Shown: positions 36,401-37,904 of the stretch, piece by piece
Position numbering within the stretch: the first letter of the stretch is position 1
How the letters are laid out: each line of letters begins with the position of its first letter
The notes under the pieces: generated by a model
Told to the model about the DNA's origin: nothing
Seen by the model: the letters and a program-made list of their open reading frames with translations, nothing else
Databases searched by the model: none
Made by a program: the position numbers and the translations under genes
Assembly: GCF_963678635.1 (NCBI RefSeq)
Contig: NC_087065.1
Coordinates: forward strand, 68,264,956-68,328,955
Source of the DNA: Symsagittifera roscoffensis
Lineage: Eukaryota; Xenacoelomorpha; Acoela; Convolutidae
Reading direction: 5' to 3'
Length of the DNA: 64,000 bases

Positions 36401-36893
36401 TTTTCTTTTCAATCAATGCTTTTATACCCTGTGCAGCAATCAAAACTAACGAGGATCTTACATTTTATTCAATTCTGAGCGATAAAATTACGGTATGAAA
36501 TTCTGCGCGATAAAATTACGTTATGAATTTTAACCATGTTATGATATAGTGGCTTCTCAAAAAAATGTCTTAGAAAAAGAGCCACGTTCAAAGTCTTATG
36601 GCTAGAAAGCTCATTGCTATTATTTCTAAATTTATTCTGTATAATCACCGAACGAAATCGAACCTGAATAGAAATGCGAACTTTTAATTTTTTTCCAGCT
36701 GAAGTTGCTGCGACTTTACATCTCAAGGGCAAGTTCTGGAAATTCGAACTCCGGAGGAGCTGCATCGTCCAACGCAGGAGCGGCTGCGTCTGCCTCTGGA
36801 GACAAAAAGTCAAACCCGTCATCTTCGAATCACAACTCGGTCGCCCCATCTCTCAATCAACCACAACAGATTGCGACCGGCTCAAAGACTTGA
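207..36893 (+). CDS. CLASP: CLASP (CLIP-associating protein) gene, 5'-truncated by the window; span of all exons
   Basis: CLASP proteins bind microtubule plus ends through TOG-type HEAT arrays, suppress catastrophe and promote rescue, and interact with EB proteins and CLIP-170. Seen here: 23 exons with AG/GT borders and matching phases that read through about 1738 codons to a TGA at 36891-36893. Order is end of TOG1, Ser/Pro linker, TOG2, basic Ser-rich linker with a TGIP motif, TOG3, a variable Gln/Asn/Ser linker, then the C-terminal CLIP-interaction/TOG4 region. Exon-by-exon similarity to animal CLASP is strongest in TOG2, TOG3 and the C-terminus. The linkers are longer than in vertebrate CLASP1/2 (about 1500 residues). 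The start codon and most of TOG1 lie upstream of the window. Two further in-frame exons (5711-5917, 15263-15637) may be alternative. The coordinates cover introns; the individual exons are listed separately. Confidence 0.93.
902..1147 (+). CDS. CLASP: CLASP exon: Ser/Pro-rich linker after TOG1
   Basis: 82 open codons, phase 0-0, between acceptor ccgctctcag and donor agg|gtaatt. The peptide starts DGFSVISFPRSPSTPRNAA and is rich in Ser, Pro and small residues, with several SP sites. GC content is clearly above that of the flanking introns. The exon has no Met in frame. It corresponds in position to the unstructured TOG1-TOG2 linker of CLASP, which is not conserved in sequence, so assignment rests on phase, splice sites, composition and order. 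A minus-strand ORF across it is a shadow. Confidence 0.82.
1399..1657. repeat. Imperfect tandem duplication, unit about 120-140 bp
   Basis: Two adjacent units begin with cataaattagtg (1399 and about 1539) and end with gtgcYatggc (about 1530 and 1648). They share internal blocks such as aactaaatagcatg versus aagtaaatagcatg, and a cttttttgRtggct block. Indels make the spacing vary from 118 to 140 bp. Confidence 0.7.
1648..1715 (+). repeat. tRNA-like sequence (T-arm/B box) followed by oligo-T
   Basis: The sequence ggcgcag resembles part of an A box. cgggactcgaatcccg forms a good T-arm hairpin containing a B-box-like CTCGAATCC core. A run of nine or more T follows directly, as at a pol III terminator. 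No full cloverleaf is visible, so a SINE head or decayed tRNA is more likely than a working gene. Confidence 0.45.
2264..2543 (+). repeat. Two copies of a GCGAAGC-type hairpin motif (family C)
   Basis: cgcaagtggtgcgaagctc at about 2266 and cgcaagtggtgcgaagatc at about 2513. The same motif recurs at 13859, 23570, 40265 and 41163, and inverted near 51205-51245. The core agctYMgctt can fold into a short hairpin. It looks like the conserved end of an interspersed repeat. Confidence 0.6.
3840..4300 (-). mobile_element. Decayed non-LTR retrotransposon fragment (RNase H end of ORF2)
   Basis: On the minus strand, about 4238-4055 reads in one frame as a peptide with the pattern CGITRNQSADKTAKDTA. That matches the G-I-x-x-N-x-x-A-D-x-x-A-K signature of RNase H domains in LINE-type ORF2 (family knowledge). 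Downstream in the same orientation the reading frame is broken by stops, and local GC is higher than in the rest of the intron. It is a short inactive remnant, and no reverse transcriptase was found upstream. The longer ORFs on either strand here (108 and 114 codons) are in other frames and are not meaningful. Confidence 0.5.
4493..5047. mobile_element. Fold-back (long terminal inverted repeat) element, about 555 bp
   Basis: The ends gtggacaaaattaaacgc and gcgtttaaatttgtccac are near-perfect reverse complements. Complementarity continues inward through the arms: cttcaaat...gagactttY..gagggtagttc at 4890-4925 mirrors gaactatcctctccgaaagtctc at 4607-4629. Arms are roughly 220-240 bp around a loop of about 90 bp. 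This is a MITE or fold-back type structure with no coding capacity. No target duplication was identified. Confidence 0.65.
5095..5345 (+). repeat. Family A interspersed repeat, partial
   Basis: Contains the family A blocks tttgttaaaaggaaggtaaac, ctatcgaacggcaaaagtg, cacgaaaaacgtgatcga and the terminal ggtggctatgttt. It is a diverged copy lacking the left end. Confidence 0.6.
5711..5917 (+). CDS. CLASP: Candidate CLASP cassette exon, basic Ser/Pro-rich
   Basis: An open frame runs from a possible acceptor gcaag|ctc at 5710 to either donor agg|gtatcg (5908) or gaa|gtgaag (5917). Phase 0-0 for both, so it could be included between 1147 and 6398 without shifting the frame. The peptide starts LPIPKRWIEMVSPHTSHSS and has a KKKKKR cluster and repeated S/T-P sites (STPRSTQGSPTPR). 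This composition fits a microtubule-binding linker. GC content is above the intron background. The polypyrimidine tract is poor, so use of this exon is uncertain; the frame also stays open to a TGA-independent stop after 5998. Confidence 0.42.
5918..6397 (+). other. CLASP intron
   Basis: AT-rich, with no recognisable repeat or gene. It ends with a pyrimidine tract and acceptor gttcttttctgtttag at 6397. Confidence 0.6.
6398..6616 (+). CDS. CLASP: CLASP exon: linker and N-terminal edge of TOG2
   Basis: 73 codons, phase 0-0, acceptor ctgtttag and consensus donor agt|gtaagt. The first two thirds are Ser/Ala/Gly-rich (linker). The last part, AVTANDFQKMFDDIKPAS, corresponds to the AVDEEDFIKAFDDVP block that opens CLASP TOG2. 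Nearby AGs at 6404 and 6410 would put the exon out of phase with 1147; only 6397 gives phase 0. Confidence 0.9.
6617..7116 (+). other. CLASP intron with a short minisatellite
   Basis: The only notable content is a three-copy tandem repeat at about 6917-7058, annotated separately. The acceptor is tttgttcag at 7116. Confidence 0.6.
6917..7058. repeat. Minisatellite, three copies of a roughly 48-51 bp unit
   Basis: Units share tactRagctctgattggctg followed by aMaaaacatttctttcgaa. They begin at about 6918, 6965 and 7014 with a few substitutions. Each carries a gattgg element (inverted CCAAT-like); this is probably coincidental in an intron. Confidence 0.7.
7117..7332 (+). CDS. CLASP: CLASP exon: TOG2, first HEAT repeats
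   Basis: 72 codons, phase 0-0, acceptor tgttcag and donor cag|gtgagg. It starts VYSARSLDEDLTKVKEVLE and contains DNDWSVRVKELKRL, the counterpart of the DWDQRANALKKI helix whose Trp contacts tubulin in TOG domains. It ends SVKDLRSQ, the same point at which the vertebrate KDLRSQVVREA block crosses an exon boundary. This is one of the best-conserved stretches of the gene. Confidence 0.97.
7621..7856 (+). CDS. CLASP: CLASP exon: TOG2, central HEAT repeats
   Basis: 236 bp, starting in phase 0 (VAREACISVAFMCLLMG) and ending two bases into a Leu codon at donor ct|gtgagt. The acceptor is tttcttttttag. The segment SLFSIVPNSAKIIASSGCTA aligns with the vertebrate TLFNLVPNSAKVMATSGCAA helix pair, a hallmark of CLASP TOG2. 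The preceding intron (7333-7620) holds only a short fragment with tagatccgccccc, resembling a hAT-MITE end. Confidence 0.97.
7857..8340 (+). other. CLASP intron
   Basis: No repeat or coding element recognised. It ends in a T-rich tract and acceptor tttttttttcatag. Confidence 0.6.
8341..8652 (+). CDS. CLASP: CLASP exon: end of TOG2 and start of Ser-rich linker
   Basis: 312 bp, completing the split Leu codon and ending with two bases of a Gly codon at gg|gtgagt. It encodes the last TOG2 HEAT repeats (LSDADEKTRVLARKGFFAL versus the vertebrate DADAEARVEARKTYMGL block) and the loop DRFPSRADILMATLDPRVQ. It then moves into KSQSSLGSQESLGG, equivalent to the SSSSQESLNRP start of the CLASP linker. Confidence 0.96.
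8770..8935 (+). repeat. Family A repeat, left part
   Basis: Has the left-end blocks tgaacgtagttcagactctt, cataggtcgagatgattttcagg, ggctcaaatttactttttagc and gtttgacttttgattt. It stops before the ctatcgaacagc block. Confidence 0.6.
9312..9385 (+). repeat. tRNA-like sequence
   Basis: An A-box-like stretch cgtgacgcagatgcgagg is followed by a foldable anticodon arm (ggaga / ctcaaaa loop / tcttg) and a B-box-like gggtcgattcc, then the T-rich sequence gttttatttt. The D and T arms are imperfect, so I read it as a tRNA-derived SINE head or a pseudogene. Confidence 0.45.
9555..10215 (+). repeat. Family A repeat, full copy plus duplicated right half
   Basis: 9555-10028 runs from aatgaacatagtgaggactc to ccgtcagttggctatgttt and contains every family A block. 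10030-10215 repeats the right half (aaaagtgtcaatcataaactg ... gtctgttggctatgttt). This copy helps define a consensus of about 450-480 bp. Confidence 0.75.
10478..10530 (+). CDS. CLASP: CLASP exon: small Ser/Arg linker exon
   Basis: 53 bp, too short for a start-to-stop ORF. The acceptor is ttgtgtttcag; its first base completes the Gly codon left by the previous exon, then RSVSSLSTRMGVKNTTN, ending one base into a codon at g|gtatgt. The phase fit on both sides (2 to 1) is the main evidence, along with Ser/Arg-rich linker composition. Confidence 0.8.
10531..10839 (+). other. CLASP intron
   Basis: 309 bp, AT-rich; nothing else recognised. The acceptor is gtttgagcag. Confidence 0.6.
10840..11367 (+). 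CDS. CLASP: CLASP exon: large Ser-rich linker exon
   Basis: 528 bp open from acceptor ttgagcag to donor gag|gtaaag, phase 1-1 (176 codons). The peptide is low-complexity Ser/Thr/Pro with basic patches (NEKYRRKSSPRIG, TGRNRKSTASLG) and ends in an acidic patch with LMSVNDER. It is equivalent in position to the vertebrate SR-rich region following TOG2, which binds microtubules and is phospho-regulated (family knowledge). The frame stays open into the intron to 11528, so exact donor use should be verified; the phase fit to the next exon supports 11367. Confidence 0.87.
11368..12136 (+). other. CLASP intron
   Basis: AT-rich with no clear repeat. The acceptor is gtttttgtttcag. Confidence 0.6.
12137..12199 (+). 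CDS. CLASP: CLASP exon: short Arg-rich linker exon
   Basis: 63 bp, phase 1-1: VKRTLGPGDRTARTNRMAQSQ plus one base of the next codon. RTNRMAQSQ followed across the junction by a Pro and ASRSGSRG mirrors vertebrate RTKMVSQSQPGSRSGSPGR. This is strong evidence both for the exon and for the splice to 16128. The donor is c|gtaagg. Confidence 0.9.
12850..13800 (+). repeat. Highly diverged tandem array, period about 150 bp
   Basis: Recurrent order of blocks: tctcaaaaa-t(t/a)-gcctacYaaa, gattttgggttcaat, agaacgggt, an aNctcccctnNat(a/t)agcggc block, then a T-rich stretch. At least five degenerate units. The same block order recurs at 33930-34600 (plus) and, inverted, at about 51500-52960, so this is one dispersed array-forming family. 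Confidence 0.5.
14700..15245 (+). repeat. Family A repeat abutting a candidate CLASP exon
   Basis: Carries aggctcaaacttaac, gttaaaaagaaggcaaac, actctagaacagaaaaagtg, catgaaaaacgtgatc and the terminal ccaactgtctgttggctaag. Its right end lies 18-20 bp upstream of the acceptor of the candidate cassette exon at 15263. Confidence 0.7.
15263..15637 (+). CDS. CLASP: Candidate CLASP cassette exon, Ser-rich, 125 codons
   Basis: 375 bp, exactly phase 1-1, between acceptor ttttttggttgag and donor cgcg|gtattt. It can therefore sit between 12199 and 16128 without changing frame. The peptide begins YTSLMVQLQSWIKQNRFVA, continues through Ser/Thr-rich sequence and ends KPLSTYKRIPSR, a basic IP-containing end reminiscent of (but not matching) an SxIP motif. 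The conserved QSQP-SRSGS junction shows the exon must be skipped in at least one form. Coding potential looks fair; homology was not recognised. Confidence 0.5.
15638..16127 (+). other. CLASP intron with possible alternative acceptor
   Basis: An alternative acceptor at 16073 (tattttccgctgcatcag) would lengthen the next exon by 54 bp in frame (18 codons, starting VIDFVGITTL). Its pyrimidine tract is better than that of the acceptor used in the conserved reading (16127). Confidence 0.5.
16128..16427 (+). CDS. CLASP: CLASP exon: basic Ser-rich linker with TGIP motif
   Basis: 300 bp, phase 1-1, acceptor ctgttttag and donor t|gtaaat. The first codon completes Pro of QSQP, followed by ASRSGSRGTSPQTARLN, matching vertebrate GSRSGSPGR. 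Near the end, NRRTGIPRSLNASREHSPS aligns with vertebrate KRSKIPRSQGCSREASPS. That segment holds an SxIP-type EB1-binding site, seen here as T-G-I-P with flanking Arg residues. The exon thus probably mediates plus-end tracking. Confidence 0.93.
16660..16985 (+). CDS. CLASP: CLASP exon: linker preceding TOG3
   Basis: 326 bp. The acceptor ggggtcatcag is the only nearby AG giving the right phase after 16427; it is preceded by a ctgtctgtctctg tract. It ends phase 0 at gag|gttcgt, a non-consensus but phase-correct donor. The peptide includes RMLSDTPEARKAIEHALL, equivalent to vertebrate AMRVLNTGSDVEEAVADALL, and ALSDDDSDRCSLQSYDSR, equivalent to HSDDDANSDASSACSERSYSSR. Both blocks are conserved just before TOG3. 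Confidence 0.92.
16986..17824 (+). other. CLASP intron containing a hAT-type MITE
   Basis: About half of the intron is the MITE at 17231-17669. The remainder is AT-rich. The acceptor is tttcaatgtag. Confidence 0.7.
17231..17669. mobile_element. hAT-type MITE, 439 bp, with G and C homopolymer tracts
   Basis: Ends caggggtgaatttagg and cctagatccgcccctg form imperfect terminal inverted repeats of the CAGGGGCGGAT type common in hAT MITEs. Flanking 8-bp sequences ctttcaga (17223-17230) and ctttcagg (17670-17677) match at 7 of 8 positions, as expected for a hAT target-site duplication. Just inside the ends lie a G run and a complementary C run, so the element can fold into a long hairpin. It has no transposase. 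Confidence 0.8.
17825..17995 (+). CDS. CLASP: CLASP exon: TOG3, first HEAT repeat
   Basis: 57 codons, phase 0-0, acceptor aatgtag and donor aag|gtactg. It reads NMGEVLDKCAAQNWSDRKEG, closely matching vertebrate DVAEVLNRCASSNWSERKEG, and later DVFTRMFGDPHVK, matching EIFTRMFADPHGK. The Trp and the RKEG loop form the tubulin-facing edge in TOG folds. The ATG at 17828 is internal. Confidence 0.97.
17996..19817 (+). other. CLASP intron with nested repeats
   Basis: Holds a family A copy (18095-18567) into which a fragment of the hAT-type MITE is inserted (about 18220-18500). The rest (18570-19817) is AT-rich unique-looking sequence with no recognised gene. Confidence 0.65.
18095..18567 (+). repeat. 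Family A repeat interrupted by a hAT-MITE fragment
   Basis: The left part has tggtttttcgcggttttgg, cctttgttaaaaggaagg and ctccactatcgaaaagcaaa. From about 18220 to 18500 the sequence switches to the MITE interior (cccaaagggtccccatattt, gaccgaccctaaa, gcgtcaatatata, ccaaaaagtgcctaaaaac). The family A right end, ccaaccatctgtcggctatg, follows. The MITE ends are missing, so this is a recombined or deleted insertion. Confidence 0.65.
19818..20063 (+). CDS. CLASP: CLASP exon: TOG3, central HEAT repeats
   Basis: 82 codons, phase 0-0, acceptor tttaatttag and donor aag|gtacga. Starts VLSLLLEVLADFVLTYFEAL and includes LNDWLSVLLPKLLQKTGAEN, equivalent to vertebrate LQDWLFVLLTQLLKKMGADL. It ends YIADQTQTKSLK, equivalent to FTVDQTQTPSLK; the DQTQT motif is diagnostic of CLASP TOG3. 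Confidence 0.97.
20309..20449 (+). CDS. CLASP: CLASP exon: TOG3
   Basis: 47 codons, phase 0-0, acceptor tgatttcag and donor agg|gtgcgt. VKLALLKYLLSVIDELTPHE and VNSADTRQALQLVLTWSTD match the vertebrate VKVAILKYIETLAKQM ... SSETRLAVSRVITWTTE block. It lies 245 bp downstream of the previous exon; that short intron has a triplicated tgattttctgaatca stretch and nothing else. Confidence 0.97.
20480..20955 (+). repeat. Family B repeat with tRNA-like insert
   Basis: Shares with 27665-28250 the blocks ttacacaagca, cctaagtcgcaaatatt, gtgttcattttgatc, aagtacagcMaatgctaagg and acagactattgt. Shares with 43200-43420 the blocks ttagttggtaaattt and actgctaatgcgtcataattgg, ending in the gtgtatgcgaagct motif. 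A tRNA-like stretch (gtagcgcagaggtaggg ... gggttcgaacgtggg, 20688-20755) lies in the middle. Confidence 0.6.
21905..21975 (+). repeat. tRNA-like sequence with intact anticodon arm
   Basis: cgtggcgcagatgcgaggacg resembles an A box. The following ttaga / ctcgtaa / tctac folds into a 4-5 bp anticodon stem with a 7-nt loop (anticodon CGT if read as a tRNA). The T-arm is degenerate (ggtaagttcc). It is related to the element at 9312. Confidence 0.45.
22005..22100 (+). repeat. Family A repeat, left end only
   Basis: catgaacatagtgaacactc, atataggtcttgatgatttt, tttgctcacgctcagttttg and tcgcggcttgactt match the left third of family A. It directly follows the tRNA-like sequence at 21905-21975, as the family A copy at 9555 follows the tRNA-like sequence at 9312. 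Confidence 0.55.
22405..22485 (+). repeat. Degenerate tRNA-like sequence
   Basis: cacggaggtaatgcgtttgcc and gttggtttcataacccggcc have the spacing of A and B boxes and are followed by gttttttag. Weak on its own; included because similar pieces recur through the window. Confidence 0.3.
22925..23380 (+). repeat. Family A repeat, full copy (about 455 bp)
   Basis: Runs from aatgacatagtgattactc through agtcttgcagatttttttt, aggaaggcaaactccactat, cacgaaaaacgtgatcgac, cccagcaaaataaaagtttt and aaaaaagtgtccatcataaat to the end ctgttagttggctatgtttg. The best single reference copy for the family. Confidence 0.75.
23567..23905 (+). repeat. Family C motif followed by family D segment
   Basis: gtatcgtaagtgatgcgaac (family C) at about 23569, then at 23812 gcaagggttttgcaagcgga ... 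cttgttcacag. The latter resembles 1779-1840 and 50700-50760 (gtattgcaaccagg..actagacttttccctg..gttcacagg). This suggests a further dispersed repeat that I call family D. Confidence 0.45.
25693..26016 (+). CDS. CLASP: CLASP exon: end of TOG3 and Asn/Ser-rich linker
   Basis: 108 codons, phase 0-0, acceptor tgtggtttgcag and donor tac|gtgagc. NAVAVVTSLFDLNTSEFNAL and NALPKKELQHL match the vertebrate AAQSVLISLFELNTPEFTML ... GALPKTFQD end of TOG3. The remainder is an Asn/Ser-rich low-complexity linker with the conserved short motif QQNTLSP. No exon encoding the vertebrate NSEDIYSSLRGV motif was seen downstream. Confidence 0.96.
26420..26945 (+). repeat. Two diverged family A copies in tandem
   Basis: The left-end block gaacgtagtgaagactattatatagg occurs at 26424 and aatgtagtgaagactctcatattgg at 26652. 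Each is followed by a block absent from other copies, with cattcatacatattaatgca and cattcattcatattaatgca, then aacgtgaacgacttctag and aacgtgaacaatttctaa. Confidence 0.6.
27665..28250 (+). repeat. Family B repeat
   Basis: The left half matches 20480-20640. The right half (cgactttcgtgacc, cgactttttatttagccattttt, gaaagatatttcacttgtgg, ttcgtaaagttatggggg, gggagcgaaatttatcact, atatggcgtgcggggataat) matches 42770-43160. It therefore bridges the two segments and shows they belong to one family. Confidence 0.65.
28292..29535 (+). repeat. Family A tandem array with 361-bp period
   Basis: Unit starts at 28292, 28653 and 29014 (each ttttattgaataag) are spaced exactly 361 bp. Units 1 and 2 differ at only a few positions, so this duplication is recent. 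Unit 3 is more diverged and continues through the canonical right end to about 29535 (gatggctatgttt). A deleted relative starts at about 27503. Confidence 0.8.
30306..30522 (+). CDS. CLASP: CLASP exon: Ser/Asn-rich linker after TOG3
   Basis: 217 bp, phase 0 to 1, acceptor gagtttttttaag and donor g|gtgggt. It starts VLRSPLSQQQPPNSLNLSS and stays Ser/Asn-rich with basic RERKSSTSSNKS. GC content and lack of stops contrast with the flanking introns. Not conserved outside composition; assignment rests on phase and order. Confidence 0.85.
30523..31244 (+). other. CLASP intron
   Basis: AT-rich, with no repeat family recognised. The acceptor is catgtgtttcag. Confidence 0.6.
31245..31502 (+). CDS. 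CLASP: CLASP exon: Gly/Ser/Gln-rich linker
   Basis: 258 bp, phase 1-1, acceptor gtgtttcag and donor g|gtgagt. Glycine- and serine-rich start, then YQFHHQQQQGVSPLTPNSQQ and a less biased LLHKTTADIHKYFGDSG segment ending in GYDS. High GC. The IHKYFGD stretch may be a short functional motif; none was recognised. Confidence 0.87.
31503..31887 (+). other. CLASP intron
   Basis: 385 bp with a C10 run at about 31690. It ends in a tandem acceptor (tttcagcag). Confidence 0.6.
31888..31938 (+). CDS. CLASP: CLASP micro-exon with NAGNAG acceptor
   Basis: 51 bp, phase 1-1 and divisible by three: VPPLTEQKGDLSTEPSG plus one base. The acceptor ctttcagcag|tc offers two AGs three bases apart; using the first would add one Ala. 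The donor g|gtaaaa precedes a poly-A. Because the flanking exons (31245 and 32541) are also phase 1-1 at this junction, the micro-exon could be skipped without frameshift. Confidence 0.68.
31939..32540 (+). other. CLASP intron
   Basis: About 600 bp, AT-rich, no element recognised. The acceptor is ttgccttcag. Confidence 0.6.
32541..32836 (+). CDS. CLASP: CLASP exon: acidic linker leading into the C-terminal domain
   Basis: 296 bp, phase 1 to 0, acceptor tgccttcag and donor cag|gtcagt. DPNHYADKSGILESPDF and an acidic FDLEDDVDEYLCD parallel the vertebrate YNPYNYSDSISPFN ... DDDADQF region. The exon ends EDEKLVEAILQ, equivalent to HSDLVAELLKEL, the first helix of the C-terminal CLIP-interaction/TOG4 domain. 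Confidence 0.94.
32837..33320 (+). other. CLASP intron
   Basis: 484 bp, no repeat recognised. The acceptor is aatgtcgtcttag. Confidence 0.6.
33321..33599 (+). CDS. CLASP: CLASP exon: C-terminal TOG-like domain
   Basis: 93 codons, phase 0-0, acceptor gtcgtcttag and donor gac|gttagt. ELSHHNSRIEQRKSALISL and VVWEEHFKMCLMMLFETMSD match vertebrate ELSNHNERVEERKIALYEL and SVWDEHFKTILLLLLETLGD. KEPSIRALVLRVLKEFLK and TLDAHKDSHKD follow the vertebrate order exactly. This domain binds CLIP-170 and cortical or Golgi partners (family knowledge). Confidence 0.98.
33930..34600 (+). repeat. Tandem array, four units of about 163-173 bp
   Basis: The block cctcaaaaactacccRtccag starts at 33972, 34145 and 34308, with cttcaaaaactacccatcc at 34480 (spacings 173, 163, 172). 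Units share gggtttaatcgatagaccag, ttgtaggaaactcccNYgc, caagcggctSgtcc and aggggaagagctata. They are well conserved compared with the related arrays at 12850-13800 and 51500-52960. Confidence 0.85.
34776..35221. mobile_element. hAT-type MITE, second copy, right end truncated
   Basis: Begins with an intact caggggcggatttagg and a long G run. It shares the interior with the copy at 17231 (cccaaagggtcccc, gcgccaatatatacta, gcctgcggcgcacaaaatt, gagagctcgaaaaatcaa). After a run of more than 20 C it ends at cctagatcc, losing the last bases of the inverted repeat. No clear target duplication remains. Confidence 0.78.
35392..35529 (+). CDS. CLASP: CLASP exon: C-terminal domain
   Basis: 46 codons, phase 0-0, acceptor cttaatgtag and donor aag|gtatat. 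VVRASEELTYSVVNAIEHTR and VLCPVVSAGDFPINQTAVKM match vertebrate VVRSAEEAASVLATSISPEQ and VLCPIIQTADYPINLAAIKM. The exon ends at LTK, equivalent to the vertebrate QTK. Confidence 0.97.
35530..36158 (+). other. CLASP intron ending in a family A repeat
   Basis: Unique AT-rich sequence, then a family A right half from about 35975 that runs into the acceptor. Confidence 0.65.
35975..36158 (+). repeat. Family A right half that supplies a CLASP acceptor
   Basis: tgatccagttttctccaatt, cataaaaaaaatattcttga and aacttcaaatggcctt match the right half of family A. The copy ends ctttccaaccatctgttggctgtgttag. The final tgttag corresponds to the family end ggctatgtt(t/g) and provides the AG of the splice acceptor at 36157-36158. 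Confidence 0.65.
36159..36347 (+). CDS. CLASP: CLASP exon: C-terminal domain
   Basis: 63 codons, phase 0-0, acceptor tgtgttag and donor aag|gtattt. It starts IIEDSPPEEVETFVEQVCP and contains MKAYEHQESSVRKDSVYGLV, matching vertebrate IQGYDNSESSVRKACVFCLV, followed by AVHQKVGQ matching AVHAVIGD. An alternative AG at 36165 (atcatag) would be frame-neutral but would drop the conserved I-I-E start, so 36158 is preferred. Confidence 0.97.
36348..36698 (+). other. CLASP last intron
   Basis: 351 bp with a small direct repeat (gcgataaaattacggtatga and gcgataaaattacgttatga near 36480-36520). The acceptor is ttttttttccag. Confidence 0.65.
36699..36893 (+). CDS. CLASP: CLASP last coding exon with stop codon
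   Basis: 64 codons plus TGA. LKLLRLYISRASSGNSNSGG aligns with vertebrate MKLLNLYIKRAQTGSGG, after which the tail is an Ala/Ser/Asn-rich extension longer than in vertebrates, ending QIATGSKT. Acceptor ttttccag, phase 0. Other longer frames across this exon are shadows. Confidence 0.97.
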   Translation: MKLLRLYISRASSGNSNSGGAASSNAGAAASASGDKKSNPSSSNHNSVAPSLNQPQQIATGSKT

Positions 36894-37900
36894 TCTCAGG
36901 TCAAGCTTCGAAATATAAAAAAGACTCAACAAGAAATGTTTTGAACATTAAGAAGCGATATTTTAAAAGAGTGAAATAAGTAGATATAATATTAGTTTTG
37001 GGTACAATTTTTCATAGTTATGATGCTTAATTATTGCTATTGTAATATGAATTGAGCAATTTTTCTACCAATTCGATTTTGTGCAACTGTCTTAATGTGT
37101 TTTTTTTTGTGTATAATTGTTTGCTTATACTCAATTTGTTCAAAAGCTTTGTTCCACTCAGCTGGGTGATGTATTTTATGCCGCGCTTACGAATTTTACC
37201 CAATTGTAAGCATTTGAATGTAGACTTAAAATGAATTAATTAACTGTGTGGTTTGAATTGACCAAAATTTCACCTCAACCAGAAGAAAACACCGTACTGC
37301 AAAAAAGACGGCTTCTCAAAAAAAAAAACGAAAAGTAAGATCGATAAAAGAAAATATTTCTAAGTTTATGAGTCAAAAAGTTTCAACTGCGGAGAAGCCG
37401 TCGCGTTATTTCAGACATTTCCTTTTCCAGTTTTGTATTAGATTTGATTTAATGAATCTCGTTGAAATCCATTTTAATTTCAACAATTGTTTTCATTCGA
37501 AATTCAACCAACAGGAAGGCGTAACTCCAAGCTGGGAAGAATATTAAGAAAACGAAGAGATGCGACGCACTGTCACCTCGTACCAATGGTGTGCTTATAA
37601 ACGTATTTGCGAACCTAAGTGGCATTGTCAAGCCTTATCAAATCGGAATATATACTTTTTTCGGGTTAACAATTAGTTGATCCAAAATGAACTAATTGCC
37701 CACTGATTACTATTTATTCAACTATTTACAAAATCACTGAATTCTTTGTGCAGCATTCAATTTTGCAGCAAACATGCAAAATTACTTGAAAATTTAACTA
37801 CTGGTTACGAAAACTAGTTGACGGCGATGGAGTTAGGCTCGAAATTGGTCAGCACCAGTTTTTTAAACACAAAGTAAATTGTATCAAAAATTCGGTCCCC
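36894..37900 (+). other. CLASP 3' flank, 3' UTR extent unknown
   Basis: No convincing AATAAA is visible in the first several hundred bases, so the polyadenylation site is not assigned. About 37625-37690 (ccttatcaaatcgg, cttttttcgggttaacaa, tagttga) repeats a segment at 12325-12380, indicating another dispersed repeat. No gene was seen. Confidence 0.5.
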
Positions 37901-37904
37901 CCCC